A DNA stretch of 64,000 nt from Qipengyuania huizhouensis (GTDB lineage: Bacteria > Pseudomonadota > Alphaproteobacteria > Sphingomonadales > Sphingomonadaceae): contig NZ_JAIGNT010000007.1 of assembly GCF_019711635.1 (NCBI RefSeq), positions 41,631 through 105,630 on the forward strand, read 5' to 3'. Of the stretch, positions 37,934 through 46,233 are shown in pieces (position 1 is the first letter of the stretch; the number at the start of each line of letters is the position of its first letter). A program made the translations under genes and the position numbers. A model generated the notes under the pieces. The model saw nothing but the letters and a program-made list of their open reading frames with translations. It had not been told where the DNA came from and did not search any database.

Positions 37934-38203
37934 TTATTCCGCAGCTTCCGCCATCATATCGACCGATACGTATTTGCGGCCGAGCTTGCCCGAGTGGAAT
38001 CGAACGACGCCGTCGGTAAGCGCGAACAGCGTGTGGTCCTTGCCCATGCCGACGTTGACGGCGGGATAGAACTTCGTGCCACGCTGGCGCACGATAATGT
38101 TGCCGGCGACCACGGACTGGCTGCCGAACTTCTTCACACCAAGACGACGACCGGCCGAATCACGACCGTTACGCGACGAACCGCCTGCTTTTTTATGTGC
38201 CAT
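37934..38203 (-). CDS. rpmA: 50S ribosomal protein L27
   Basis: 89 residues starting [16 protein letters not shown], the conserved L27 N terminus that reaches the peptidyl transferase centre, followed by [14 protein letters not shown]. Located 12 bp downstream of rplU, the usual pair. No N-terminal cleavage extension of the Firmicutes type. Confidence 0.98.
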   Translation of the reverse strand: MAHKKAGGSSRNGRDSAGRRLGVKKFGSQSVVAGNIIVRQRGTKFYPAVNVGMGKDHTLFALTDGVVRFHSGKLGRKYVSVDMMAEAAE

Positions 38204-38215
38204 GGTCCGGTTTCC

Positions 38216-38740
38216 TTACTTCTTGGATTCGGTCTTCTTAGGCGCTGCCTTCTTGGCCGGAGCCTTTTTGGCAGGTGCCTTGTCGGTAGCTGCGGCCTTC
38301 TTCGGTGCAGCCTTCTTCGCCTTGGGCGCGGCCTTCTCTTCGGAAGTATCCTTCTTCGGAGCGGCCTTCTTGGTTTCAGCCTTCGGCGCGTCGTCCTTCT
38401 TGGCCGCTTCCTTCTTCGGAGCAGCCTTCTTCTCGGCCTTAGAATCGCCCACCGCCGTGATACGCAGCAGGGTCATCTGCTGGCGATGGCCGTTCTTGCG
38501 GCGATAGTTGTGACGGCGACGCTTCTTGAAGACGAGGACCTTTTCGCTCTTCGCCTGCGCAATGATTTCGGCCGACACGGTAACCTTGCCGGCGTCCGAA
38601 AGCTTGTCGCCTTCGCCTGCAAGCAGGACGTCGCCCAGCGTGATGGTATCACCGGCTTCGCCAGCCAGCTTCTCAACCGCGATCTTGTCTCCGGCGGCAA
38701 CCCGGTATTGCTTGCCGCCCGTGCGCACTACTGCGAACAT
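38216..38740 (-). CDS. rplU: 50S ribosomal protein L21 with long Lys/Ala tail
   Basis: 174 residues. The first ~100 are a normal L21 ([35 protein letters not shown]). The following ~70 residues are a low-complexity tail of Lys, Ala, Pro and Glu (repeated AAPKK, PAKKA). E. coli L21 is 103 residues and lacks it. The tail is probably disordered and may contact RNA. Forms an operon with rpmA. Confidence 0.96.
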   Translation of the reverse strand: MFAVVRTGGKQYRVAAGDKIAVEKLAGEAGDTITLGDVLLAGEGDKLSDAGKVTVSAEIIAQAKSEKVLVFKKRRRHNYRRKNGHRQQMTLLRITAVGDSKAEKKAAPKKEAAKKDDAPKAETKKAAPKKDTSEEKAAPKAKKAAPKKAAATDKAPAKKAPAKKAAPKKTESKK

Positions 38741-38943
38741 GGTACGTATCTCTCGTTCAAATTGCTGTGCCGCAATCCACAAAACGAACTCTTGCGAATC
38801 CGCGGCGCACCCGTCGACCCACCAATTGGCGGGCCCGGAAAGAAGCGTGCCGTTAGGCGAATGCCGTGCCCAAGTCAACGCCGGACAATGCGCTTTTTTG
38901 CATTCCCGCTGGCACGAAGCCGCGCCCGTGCTATGTGGCGGGC

Positions 38944-39462
38944 ATGCCGCGTCATGCAAGAGCTTCCCTTCTCACCTCGCTGGCAATCCTGCTGGGTGCC
39001 TGTGCTTCGACCGACGGGAATTATCCTTCGCTCGCCATACGCGATGCCGAGCGGGCGGAAGGACAGTTCGACACGGGTGAACCCGCCCGCCTCGACATTC
39101 CACCTGTCGAAGTCGACCTGACCGGAGGACTGGACGCACGTCTATCCAGCCTGGTCGCAGCTGCCGAAGAAGCTCATGCTGAATTCGGGGAAGTCCGGCC
39201 CCGCGCCGAACAGCTCGTTTCCGCCGCAGCAGGCAGTGCCGTGGGCAGCGATAGCTGGGCCAGTGCCCAAGTCGCCCTCGCCGAACTCGATTCGGCTCGT
39301 AGCCGTGCAGCCGTTCCGCTGGGCGACCTCGACGCGCTCTACGCAGCGGCGCGCGTCGCCGCCGAAGATACCACCGCCGTCGATCTCGCCCGCGACCGGG
39401 TTATTGCGCTGGTCAGTGAAGAGGACGCAGTTCTGGAATTCCTGCGCGCCCAAATCCGATGA
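38944..39462 (+). CDS. Hypothetical lipoprotein
   Basis: 172 residues. Signal peptide and lipobox LGAC (mature N-terminal Cys about residue 20), then an Ala/Glu-rich helical region with coiled-coil character ([25 protein letters not shown]). No family recognised. The ATG at 38944 begins the signal peptide. Its stop overlaps the start of the Crp/Fnr gene (ATGA), so the two are probably co-translated. Confidence 0.72.
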   Translation: MPRHARASLLTSLAILLGACASTDGNYPSLAIRDAERAEGQFDTGEPARLDIPPVEVDLTGGLDARLSSLVAAAEEAHAEFGEVRPRAEQLVSAAAGSAVGSDSWASAQVALAELDSARSRAAVPLGDLDALYAAARVAAEDTTAVDLARDRVIALVSEEDAVLEFLRAQIR

Positions 39463-40139
39463 GTCTCGCGTGTTCGACCTGTCCGGTTCGCGATCGGGCG
39501 GCCTGCTCCGTATTGGGCGAGGCCGAGCGAGAAGAACTGGCCAAGGCGGGACGGACGCGCAAGCTGGCGAAAGGCGAAACCCTGTTTACCGCAGGAATGA
39601 GCGCAGCGTCCTGTGCCACCCTGCTCAGCGGCGCACTCAAGATTACGTCGACCGATGCCGACGGGCGAGAGCGTATCCTTTCCCTGGTCCACCCTTCCGG
39701 CTTCGTGGGTGAGATGTTCGCACCCTATATGCGGCATGACGTTGTCGCCTTGGGCGATAGCGAGCTTTGCGTATTTTCCGGCCCGGCCTTCGCCGAGGCG
39801 ATCGATCGTTACCCGAAACTGAGCCAGGCGCTGCTGCGGCGGACGCAGGAAGATCTTTTCGCTAGCCGCGAGTTGCTGGCGCTGACCGGCAATGCCTCGG
39901 CAGAGCAGCGCGTCTCCGGCGCCCTGCTTTCGATTTCCCGCGCAGCGAGCGATTCGCCCTGCCATCTGGCCAGCCGGTTCGATTTGCCGATCTCTCGTGG
40001 CGAACTTGCCGACATGCTGGGTCTTACGATCGAGACGGTGAGCCGGATGCTGACCCGCTTCGAACGGGAAGGCGCGATAAGGCGCGACGGAAAGCGCGGG
40101 ATCGAACTGGTCGACCCCGCGCTCCTCCCCCTGTCTTGA
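39459..40139 (+). CDS. Crp/Fnr family regulator, FNR-like
   Basis: 226 residues. N-terminal cysteines C5, C8 and C16, plus C104 in SELCVF, could bind an oxygen-sensitive [4Fe-4S] cluster as in FNR, though the C8-C16 spacing is longer than in E. coli. A cyclic-nucleotide-like beta-barrel and a C-terminal HTH follow, with recognition helix IETVSRML (E192, S195, R196), the E-xx-SR pattern of FNR proteins that read TTGAT-N4-ATCAA. Such a site lies about 490 bp past the end of this gene. Convergent with the small membrane protein gene. Confidence 0.9.
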   Translation: MSLACSTCPVRDRAACSVLGEAEREELAKAGRTRKLAKGETLFTAGMSAASCATLLSGALKITSTDADGRERILSLVHPSGFVGEMFAPYMRHDVVALGDSELCVFSGPAFAEAIDRYPKLSQALLRRTQEDLFASRELLALTGNASAEQRVSGALLSISRAASDSPCHLASRFDLPISRGELADMLGLTIETVSRMLTRFEREGAIRRDGKRGIELVDPALLPLS

Positions 40140-40145
40140 GGCGAT

Positions 40146-40571
40146 CTAACGGACCAGGGTCGCTATAGAGACCGTTGCCACGCCCCAGCAGAAGATGATG
40201 ATTGGCAGTATGAGCATTTGCACGCTGGCGTCCCGCGCGCTCAATCGGCCCGTCAGCGTGGCGATGCCATCGCGCCGAAGCTTCGAGAAGGTCATTTGCT
40301 TTGACGCGGTCTCCGGAGCCAAGCGCGTCCAGATGGCCGGGACACCGAAGCCCGCGACGATGAAGACCGTGAAGATCGCCATCGGAATGACGAGGCCGGG
40401 CGTCGACAAGCCTGCCGCCATGACGAGCAGGAAGCCGAGATAGAGCGCCACTGTCGCGGCATAGAGACCCTTTGGCAGCTCGAAAGTGCGATCGACTTCA
40501 TGCCGCGGCTTCGGCGCGTCAACTATGATAGCCTGTTCGGCAACGAGTTCGCGAGTGAGGTGCTTGGACAT
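40146..40571 (-). CDS. Small membrane protein under an FNR box
   Basis: 141 residues, family unknown. Three to four hydrophobic helices (about 36-54, 58-78 and 115-137) with a soluble loop APETASKQMTFSKLRRDG between them. AAGGAGAT precedes the ATG. A perfect FNR-type palindrome lies 52-65 bp upstream of the start, so anaerobic or microaerobic control is predicted. Confidence 0.75.
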   Translation of the reverse strand: MSKHLTRELVAEQAIIVDAPKPRHEVDRTFELPKGLYAATVALYLGFLLVMAAGLSTPGLVIPMAIFTVFIVAGFGVPAIWTRLAPETASKQMTFSKLRRDGIATLTGRLSARDASVQMLILPIIIFCWGVATVSIATLVR

Positions 40572-40622
40572 TTCCGATCTCCTTCGTTGGAGATGGATTG
40601 CCTCTTTGGCGGGCCGTTTTCC

Positions 40623-40636
40623 TTGATCGAGATCAA
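40623..40636. promoter_or_regulatory. FNR/FixK-type operator
   Basis: TTGATCGAGATCAA, a perfect 14-bp match to the FNR consensus TTGAT-N4-ATCAA. It lies between the moaE stop and the start of the minus-strand membrane protein gene, with room for a class II promoter (site at about -41.5). Confidence 0.9.
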
Positions 40637-40646
40637 ACGGCCGAAT

Positions 40647-41114
40647 TTAATTCCAGCGTGCGAGGTCGATCCGGTCCTGTGCGCGCGGCTCGATCCAGTG
40701 CCAGCCATCGGCGCGCCGTTCGCGCTTCCAGAACCACGCAGCGGATTTGAGATGATCCATCACATAGTCGGCCGCATCGAAGGCGCTGCGTCGGTGGTGG
40801 GCGGCAGTTGCGACCAGTACGATTGTCTCGCCCGGGCTCATTACGCCGACCCGGTGCCAGACAAGAGCACCTTCGAGATCGAAACGCACACGTGCTGCCT
40901 TGGCCAGTTCTTTCATTCCCGGGAGGGTCAAGGGCTCGTAGTGCGAGAGTTCGAGGGCGCGAACATCGTCACCGGGGCGAACCTTGCCAAGGAATGAGAC
41001 GATCCCACCTGCCTCGTCATGCGCGGTATTGAACGCAGCGAGCGCCTCCCCCACCGAAAGGCCCTTGTCCAGCAGACGCACGTCGAGCGGACTGGAAAGC
41101 GCGAGCCTAGCCAC
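40647..41114 (-). CDS. moaE: Molybdopterin synthase catalytic subunit MoaE
   Basis: 155 residues. GGIVSFLGKVRPGD, LELSHYEPL and the C-terminal SAAWFWKRERRADG with catalytic Lys match MoaE. It converts cyclic pyranopterin monophosphate to molybdopterin using sulfur carried on MoaD. Overlaps moaD by 8 bp. The remaining moa genes are not in the window. Confidence 0.94.
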   Translation of the reverse strand: MARLALSSPLDVRLLDKGLSVGEALAAFNTAHDEAGGIVSFLGKVRPGDDVRALELSHYEPLTLPGMKELAKAARVRFDLEGALVWHRVGVMSPGETIVLVATAAHHRRSAFDAADYVMDHLKSAAWFWKRERRADGWHWIEPRAQDRIDLARWN

Positions 41115-41349
41115 CGCTCACCGGGGGCAGCAAAGCCACCTCGTCGCCGTCTTCGGCTTTCAGCGCGCGCTTGTCGGCGAGTACGCGGCCCTTGCAGGCG
41201 AGATTGACGCGATCCTCATTCAGCTGTGCCGCGACTTCTGGCCCGACCGCTTCTCGCAACCCTGCCCAATCGAGCGGACCGTCCACCTCACGCGATTGCT
41301 CACCCGCAATATCGCGCAGCGGGCCCAGGAAAAGGATGGTGACGCTCAC
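41107..41349 (-). CDS. moaD: Molybdopterin synthase sulfur carrier subunit MoaD
   Basis: 80 residues, ubiquitin-like, ending in the required Gly-Gly (LLPPVSGG) that becomes a thiocarboxylate. Begins MSVTILFLGPLRDIAG, typical of MoaD. Partner of the overlapping moaE. Its start overlaps the stop of the SDR-like gene by 4 bp. Confidence 0.94.
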   Translation of the reverse strand: MSVTILFLGPLRDIAGEQSREVDGPLDWAGLREAVGPEVAAQLNEDRVNLACKGRVLADKRALKAEDGDEVALLPPVSGG

Positions 41350-41651
41350 GTAGCGGCCTGAAGATATTGTCCGGTGATGCCCGGCGCATTCGAGAGATAG
41401 TCCTCGATCGCCACCAACGATTCACCCGTTCCCGCAATGAGGTTCACACGTTGCGGCGTATATTTGCGGGCCAGCATTGCGGCAGCGGCCTTCCGCCATT
41501 CGCCATGGGTATGGTCCGCAGGTTCCAACGCCACCATCACGTCCTGTCCCGCGCCAAGCGCACGTTCGATGGGGTCAAGCCAGTTCTGGTGGAACAGCCC
41601 TGCAGCGGCAAGGGGTTCGTCCGGCAGACCTTCGACTTCGATCCGCTTCAT
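41346..41651 (-). CDS. Short Rossmann/SDR-like protein
   Basis: 101 residues with no full domain. Its second half resembles the end of a short-chain dehydrogenase: EWRKAAAAMLARKYTPQRVNLIAG (SDRs have RVNVIAPG, residues 68-74 here) and NAPGITGQYLQ (SDR: APGVTGQ, 89-97). The N-terminal NAD-binding glycine motif and the YxxxK site are missing. It may be a relic of a pteridine-reductase-like enzyme, fitting its place next to folB. ATGA overlaps on both sides (folB and moaD) show tight coupling. Confidence 0.75.
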   Translation of the reverse strand: MKRIEVEGLPDEPLAAAGLFHQNWLDPIERALGAGQDVMVALEPADHTHGEWRKAAAAMLARKYTPQRVNLIAGTGESLVAIEDYLSNAPGITGQYLQAAT

Positions 41652-42022
41652 TCACGCCGCTCGCGGTGGAGCGTGATGCCGATCTTCTCTCCGGCTTCGG
41701 CGATGGCCAGCTTGACGATCTTCACCGTCACCGCCTCGACGCGCCGGTCCTGCAAAAACAGCGTTTCGCAGATATGATCGGCTACCGCCTCTATCAGCTT
41801 GAAATGCACGCCCTCGGGTAGCGCGCCTGAAGCTGCGAACTTGAGATCCATGTAATTCTTCGAATCATCGAGCGAAGTGTCCGCGTGATAATGCCGCAGC
41901 GGCTTCATCCGTGCCTGGATCGTGAAGCGCAAAGGCTGCGGCTTACCCGTCTCCTCCGAGTAGATTCCGGTAAGCACGTCGTGTTCGAAATCGGCGACTT
42001 CGAGGATAAGCGAATCGTTCAT
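41648..42022 (-). CDS. folB: Dihydroneopterin aldolase-like protein FolB
   Basis: 124 residues of the FolB/tunnelling fold: LEVADFEHDVLTGIYSEE, the LDDSKNYMDL segment and LIEAVADHICETLFLQ. FolB cleaves dihydroneopterin to hydroxymethyldihydropterin in folate synthesis. The N-terminal sequence is somewhat divergent from E. coli FolB. Overlaps the SDR-like gene by 4 bp and follows the methyltransferase gene after 11 bp. Confidence 0.87.
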   Translation of the reverse strand: MNDSLILEVADFEHDVLTGIYSEETGKPQPLRFTIQARMKPLRHYHADTSLDDSKNYMDLKFAASGALPEGVHFKLIEAVADHICETLFLQDRRVEAVTVKIVKLAIAEAGEKIGITLHRERRE

Positions 42023-42033
42023 GCGACGGGGCT

Positions 42034-42921
42034 TTAGCGCGGATTGGACCAGCGCGCGAAAATTGCGGTCGGCAGCAGGCGTCCGCCCTCTTCCTGCACC
42101 GCCAGATCGCCATGTTCGATTGTGCCGGGAAGTTCCGCGAGCATCTCTTCCAGCAGACCGCCCAGCGCAAGGCTGCTCATGCGCACGGCATAGACGGTTA
42201 GAAACAGGAAACTGCTTTCGTCATCGAGCAGCTGGCGACAATCGGAAACGAGGTCGGGTAGGCCCTGCTCCAGCCGCCAGACTTCCCCGTCCGGACCGCG
42301 GCCGAATTTGGGCGGGTCGAGAATGATCCCGTCATAGCGGCGCCCGCGGCGAACCTCGCGCGCGGTGTATTTCATCGCATCCTCTACCAGCCAACGGATC
42401 GGACGATCCTCCAGTCCCGCCAAGGCAGCATTTTCCCGGGCCTGCGCCACGGACTTCTTGCTCGCATCGACATGGGTGACACGGCCAAAACGGGACAGGG
42501 CCTGGCTACCAACGCCTGTGTAGCCGAAGAGATTCATCGTTTCGGCATCGGTGCGGCCGTCCAATTGCTCCCCCATCCACGTCCACACCGGGGCCATGTC
42601 CGGAAAGAAGCCGAGGTGGCGGAAGGGTGTGCATTGTGCAGTAAAGCGCGCTTCGTCGCCCCAGCCGAGTTCCCAGCCGTCACGCGGTACGTCGCGGGAG
42701 AATTGCCAGCGCCCGCCGCCGTCTTCGTCGCTTCCGGGGACGAATTCGCCATGTGCATACCATTCATCGAGCCGCGGCGACCACATTGCCTGCGGCTCGG
42801 GGCGGATCAAGCGATACTCGCCATAAGCCTCGAACTTGCGTCCGTGACCGCTATCGAGCAGCCGATAGCCGTCCCAACCCTCGCCGACCATCAGCCCCGG
42901 ATTGTGCAAGAATTCGGCCAT
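42034..42921 (-). CDS. Class I SAM-dependent RNA methyltransferase (RlmI/K-like)
   Basis: 295 residues. Motif I MNLFGYTGVGSQAL, post-I THVDASKKSVAQARENA and motif IV ILDPPKFGRG match the PF10672 group related to the rRNA methyltransferases RlmI and RlmK. There is no PUA domain. The target is unknown, probably rRNA. The ATG at 42921 overlaps the thrC stop by one base (TGATG). Confidence 0.87.
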   Translation of the reverse strand: MAEFLHNPGLMVGEGWDGYRLLDSGHGRKFEAYGEYRLIRPEPQAMWSPRLDEWYAHGEFVPGSDEDGGGRWQFSRDVPRDGWELGWGDEARFTAQCTPFRHLGFFPDMAPVWTWMGEQLDGRTDAETMNLFGYTGVGSQALSRFGRVTHVDASKKSVAQARENAALAGLEDRPIRWLVEDAMKYTAREVRRGRRYDGIILDPPKFGRGPDGEVWRLEQGLPDLVSDCRQLLDDESSFLFLTVYAVRMSSLALGGLLEEMLAELPGTIEHGDLAVQEEGGRLLPTAIFARWSNPR

Positions 42922-44312
42922 CAAGCGGCGTTCTCGAGGATATGATCGCGCACGGCCTCATATGTACCGGGCAGTTCGACATAGCTCTCTTCGCGAGCGA
43001 AGAGATCGCCAATGCGCGCGGGCAAGCCGGGGCGGATACCGGTGGCCCGCTCGACCGCGTCGGGGAATTTCGCCGGATGCGCGGTGGCGAGAGTGACGAC
43101 CGGAACCGTGGGATCCACATCCGCCAGCCGCGCGGCGTGGAGACCGATAGCGGTATGCGGATCGAGCAATTGGCCGCACTCTTCATAGGCCCAGCGCATG
43201 GCCTGCGATGTTTCGGCCTCATCCGCCCGGGCACTGGTGAAGAGTCTTGCTGCGCCTTCGCGCTGGGCATTGGTTAGGCGCATCGCCTTCTGCGCATTGA
43301 AACTGTGCATCTGGTCGGCCAAAGCCGCCCCGTCACGCCCGCCGACATCGAACAACAGCCGCTCGAAGTTCGAGCTTACCTGAATGTCCATGCTGGGCGC
43401 GGCAGTGGGCGTGACCGTACCGGCGGAATAATCCCCCTGGCTCAGCGCACGGTGGAGGATATCGTTGACGTTGGTGGCGACGATCAATCGCTCGATTGGC
43501 AGACCCATTCGCGCCGCAACATGGCCGGCGAAGACATCGCCGAAATTACCCGTCGGGACGCTGAAGGCCAGCTTACGCTGTGGCCCGCCCAGCTGAAGCG
43601 AAGCAGCGAAGTAATAGACGACCTGCGCCATCAGTCGCGCCCAGTTGATCGAATTGACTGCGCCGATGCGAAGCTTGGCTGTCACGTCACCATCGGCAAA
43701 GATGCGCTTTACCATCGCCTGAGCGTCATCGAAACTGCCCTCGATGGCGATGTTGTGAACATTGGGTGCACGCACAGTCGTCATCTGGCGGCGCTGGACA
43801 TCGCTCACCCGGCCCTTCGGGTGGAGCATGAAGATTTCGACATTCTCGAGCCCCGCCACCGCATCGATCGCTGCGCTGCCCGTATCTCCGCTGGTTGCGC
43901 CAACAATCGTCAGGCACTCATTCTTACCGCTGAGAAATTCCTCGAACAACAGACCGAGCATTTGCAATGCCACGTCCTTGAAGGCCAGCGTTGGGCCATG
44001 AAAAAGCTCGAGCACCCAATGGCGTTCGTCCAATTGCCCTAACGGTGTCACCGCCTTGTGCGAAAAGCGGTCATAGGCCTTGGCAGTCAGCCTGCGCAGG
44101 CGTTCGGGCGTCAGGCAGTCGCCCACGAAAGGCTGCATGATCCGCGCCGCCAGCGCCGGATAGGAAAGGCCTGCCAGCGCGGCGATCTCCTCCTGCGAGA
44201 AACGAGGCCATTCGCGCGGCAGGTAAAGCCCACCGTCGTTGGCCAGCCCGGCGAGAGTGACGCCTTCGAAATCGAGCGCCGGTGCGCTGCCGCGTGTTGA
44301 GACGTATTCCAT
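42921..44312 (-). CDS. thrC: Threonine synthase
   Basis: 463 residues, PLP-dependent. The Schiff-base lysine is Lys112 in HGPTLAFKDVALQ and the phosphate-binding loop is GATSGDTGSAA. It converts O-phosphohomoserine to threonine. It begins MEYVSTRGSAPALDFEGVTLAGLANDGGLYLP-like, the bacterial type 1 N terminus. First gene of the coupled thrC-to-moaE run. Confidence 0.96.
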   Translation of the reverse strand: MEYVSTRGSAPALDFEGVTLAGLANDGGLYLPREWPRFSQEEIAALAGLSYPALAARIMQPFVGDCLTPERLRRLTAKAYDRFSHKAVTPLGQLDERHWVLELFHGPTLAFKDVALQMLGLLFEEFLSGKNECLTIVGATSGDTGSAAIDAVAGLENVEIFMLHPKGRVSDVQRRQMTTVRAPNVHNIAIEGSFDDAQAMVKRIFADGDVTAKLRIGAVNSINWARLMAQVVYYFAASLQLGGPQRKLAFSVPTGNFGDVFAGHVAARMGLPIERLIVATNVNDILHRALSQGDYSAGTVTPTAAPSMDIQVSSNFERLLFDVGGRDGAALADQMHSFNAQKAMRLTNAQREGAARLFTSARADEAETSQAMRWAYEECGQLLDPHTAIGLHAARLADVDPTVPVVTLATAHPAKFPDAVERATGIRPGLPARIGDLFAREESYVELPGTYEAVRDHILENAA

Positions 44313-44360
44313 CGGATCGAGCGACTAGCCGCGCCCCGCGCGCCTCGCAAGCAACACCGG

Positions 44361-44738
44361 CTAGGCCCGGTCGTGGCTTTGCTTCTTTTCGGCCTGTTTC
44401 CCGGCGCCTTCCTCGGCCGCTTCCAGCCCAAGCTTGAGGCGATGGAGGCCGGCAGCAGCAGCAGCCGCGTGCGGCCCGATCCAGCGTTCGTGAATCGCCT
44501 GGATCGGCATGGCGTCGAGGTGATTGAACCGTTCGCGCCCCTTGCGCACCGGCACCACCAGCCCGGCCTCTTCCAGCACGCGCAGGTGCATCATCACCGT
44601 TGTGCGGTCCAGTGCCGGAAAGCAGGTGCACAGTTGCTTGGTGGTGAGCGGCCGCAATTTCAGCGCATCGCAGATTTCCCGCCGCACCCGGTTGGCCAGC
44701 GCCTTGAAAACATGATCGAGTTCATCTTCGTTTGACAT
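44361..44738 (-). CDS. ArsR family regulator
   Basis: 125 residues with a winged helix-turn-helix (DHVFKALANRVRREICDAL, TTVMMHLRVLEEAGLV). No metal-binding cysteine pair typical of ArsR/SmtB is seen; only the isolated CTCF occurs. Such regulators often pair with divergent SRPBCC genes as here. An inverted repeat overlaps its start codon, pointing to autorepression. Confidence 0.87.
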   Translation of the reverse strand: MSNEDELDHVFKALANRVRREICDALKLRPLTTKQLCTCFPALDRTTVMMHLRVLEEAGLVVPVRKGRERFNHLDAMPIQAIHERWIGPHAAAAAAGLHRLKLGLEAAEEGAGKQAEKKQSHDRA

Positions 44739-44756
44739 GTTAGATTTTTATAACAT
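44737..44756. promoter_or_regulatory. Inverted repeat overlapping the arsR-like start
   Basis: ATGTTA-N8-TAACAT, a perfect 6-bp inverted repeat. Its left arm includes part of the start codon of the ArsR-like gene and its right arm lies 31 bp before the SRPBCC start. Likely operator for both divergent genes. Confidence 0.7.
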
Positions 44757-44787
44757 AATTGGCCGCGACTCAAGTGGAGTATGAAGT

Positions 44788-45267
44788 ATGCAGGTGAATT
44801 TCAGAGTGTCGGGGCGGATCGCTAAGCCGGTGGCAGAAGTGTTCGAAGCGGTCGCCGATCCGGAAAAGCTATCCCGATATTTCACGACCGGCGGCGCCGA
44901 GGGCAGGATCGAGCCGGGTGCCACGGTGACATGGGATTTCCACGATTTTCCCGGCGCCTTCCCGGTCGAGGTGATCGAGGTCGTCCCGAACGTAAAGATC
45001 GTTCTGGAATGGGACGCAAGCGAAGGCGAAGGCGGCGAGATTGGCACGAAAATGCGGGAGGCGGGCTACAAGACCACCGTCACCATAATGTTCAAGCCCA
45101 TCGAAAACGGGCGCACGCTGGTGGAAATCGCCGAGGAAGGCTGGCGGGACGCGCCCGGCGGGCGGCGCAGTTCCTACAACAACTGCGAAGGCTGGACCGG
45201 GATGCTGATCGCAATGAAAGCCTGGCTGGAGCACGGCATCAACTTGCGCGAAGGGTTCTACAAATAG
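44788..45267 (+). CDS. SRPBCC/AHSA1 family protein
   Basis: 159 residues. START-like fold of the AHSA1 type: FRVSGRIAKPVAEVFEAVADPEKLSRYF, then VTWDFHDFPGAFPVEVIEV and EGWTGMLIAMKAWLEHGINL at the end. Binds hydrophobic ligands in relatives; function here unknown. Divergent from and probably controlled by the ArsR-like gene. Ends 1 bp before the convergent SURF1 end. Confidence 0.88.
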   Translation: MQVNFRVSGRIAKPVAEVFEAVADPEKLSRYFTTGGAEGRIEPGATVTWDFHDFPGAFPVEVIEVVPNVKIVLEWDASEGEGGEIGTKMREAGYKTTVTIMFKPIENGRTLVEIAEEGWRDAPGGRRSSYNNCEGWTGMLIAMKAWLEHGINLREGFYK

Positions 45268-45268
45268 A

Positions 45269-45844
45269 TCACTCGCCCGGCCGCCGCCTGCGCCGCAGGG
45301 CGAGCACATAGATTACCAGCGCAGTGAGGGCGAAGAAGAACCACTGTCCCGCATAGGCGAGATGGTTATTGGGAATGTCCGCAGGATCGGGGGGTGAGAG
45401 CGGTTCCAGCCCGGCTTGCGGCGGAGATGCGACGAGCCGGGCTTCCTGCCCTGCCGGCCCAACGATACCCTCGACGGGCCCACCACTCCACTCGACGACC
45501 TGTGGCCGTGCGCTCCAGCCGAAGGCAACTTCAGCTTCCCCGCCCCCTGCGAGCCTGCATCGCGCCATCTGCGCCACGCCGCTCTGTCCCGTGAGATTCC
45601 GTCCGGAGGTGGTTCGCTGCGAAAGAACTTCTCCGCAAACAAGGTTGCTGCGCCTGTAAAGTGTGCCTTCGATTTCTTGAGTACTTCGCGGAAATTCGAC
45701 CGGACTCGCGAGATCCTGCGCCGAGGCAAAGCGGGCCAGCATCGCTTCCTTCTCGTCCATTCGCGCCAGCTGCCAAAAGCCCAGTGCAATCATGGTCGCA
45801 ATGGCCGCAGCCACGACAATCGTCGATATAATCGGAACACGCAT
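45269..45844 (-). CDS. SURF1 family cytochrome oxidase assembly protein
   Basis: 191 residues with one transmembrane helix at each end (IISTIVVAAAIATMIALGFWQL and WFFFALTALVIYVLAL) around a periplasmic domain, the SURF1/SHY1 architecture. FWQLARMDEKEAML and the late HLAYAGQWFFF are family marks. Helps haem a insertion into subunit I. Somewhat shorter than many SURF1 proteins (~240). The ATG overlaps the upstream DUF983 stop by one base. Confidence 0.88.
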   Translation of the reverse strand: MRVPIISTIVVAAAIATMIALGFWQLARMDEKEAMLARFASAQDLASPVEFPRSTQEIEGTLYRRSNLVCGEVLSQRTTSGRNLTGQSGVAQMARCRLAGGGEAEVAFGWSARPQVVEWSGGPVEGIVGPAGQEARLVASPPQAGLEPLSPPDPADIPNNHLAYAGQWFFFALTALVIYVLALRRRRRPGE

Positions 45845-46233
45845 CACAGCTTTCGGCTCCCAGCCTCGCGCGCGTCATTGCCGTATTCGCTGGCCAGCAA
45901 CCCCGCCTTGGTCACCCGCAGCAGGGCGATGACGAGCGCGAGGGTCAGCGGAATCCATAGCAAAGCATGCACCCACCAAGGCGGTTCGACCGACAGTTGG
46001 AGCCAGATAGCCAAGCCGACGGTAATCGTCCCCACTACCAGCGTAACCAGTGCAGCGGGTCCATCACCCACGTTGAAGCGCGAATAGTCGAGTTCGCAAT
46101 TCGAGCATTTATCGGAGAACGCCAGCACGCCGTCGAACATGGTCTTCTCGCCGCAGCGCGGGCACAAACCGAAAAGGGCAGCCTGGCCAATGCCGGGCTG
46201 CCCCTTGTGCGGTTCCGGCGAACCGGACGTCAT
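45844..46233 (-). CDS. DUF983 membrane protein
   Basis: 129 residues. Two CxxC-type pairs (LCPRCGEKTMF and KCSNCELDYS) form a zinc-ribbon-like head, followed by two membrane helices (LVTLVVGTITVGLAIWLQL and ALLWIPLTLALVIALL). DUF983 proteins are commonly encoded in alphaproteobacterial cox loci. Overlaps ctaE and SURF1 ends by one base each (TGATG). Confidence 0.88.
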   Translation of the reverse strand: MTSGSPEPHKGQPGIGQAALFGLCPRCGEKTMFDGVLAFSDKCSNCELDYSRFNVGDGPAALVTLVVGTITVGLAIWLQLSVEPPWWVHALLWIPLTLALVIALLRVTKAGLLASEYGNDAREAGSRKL

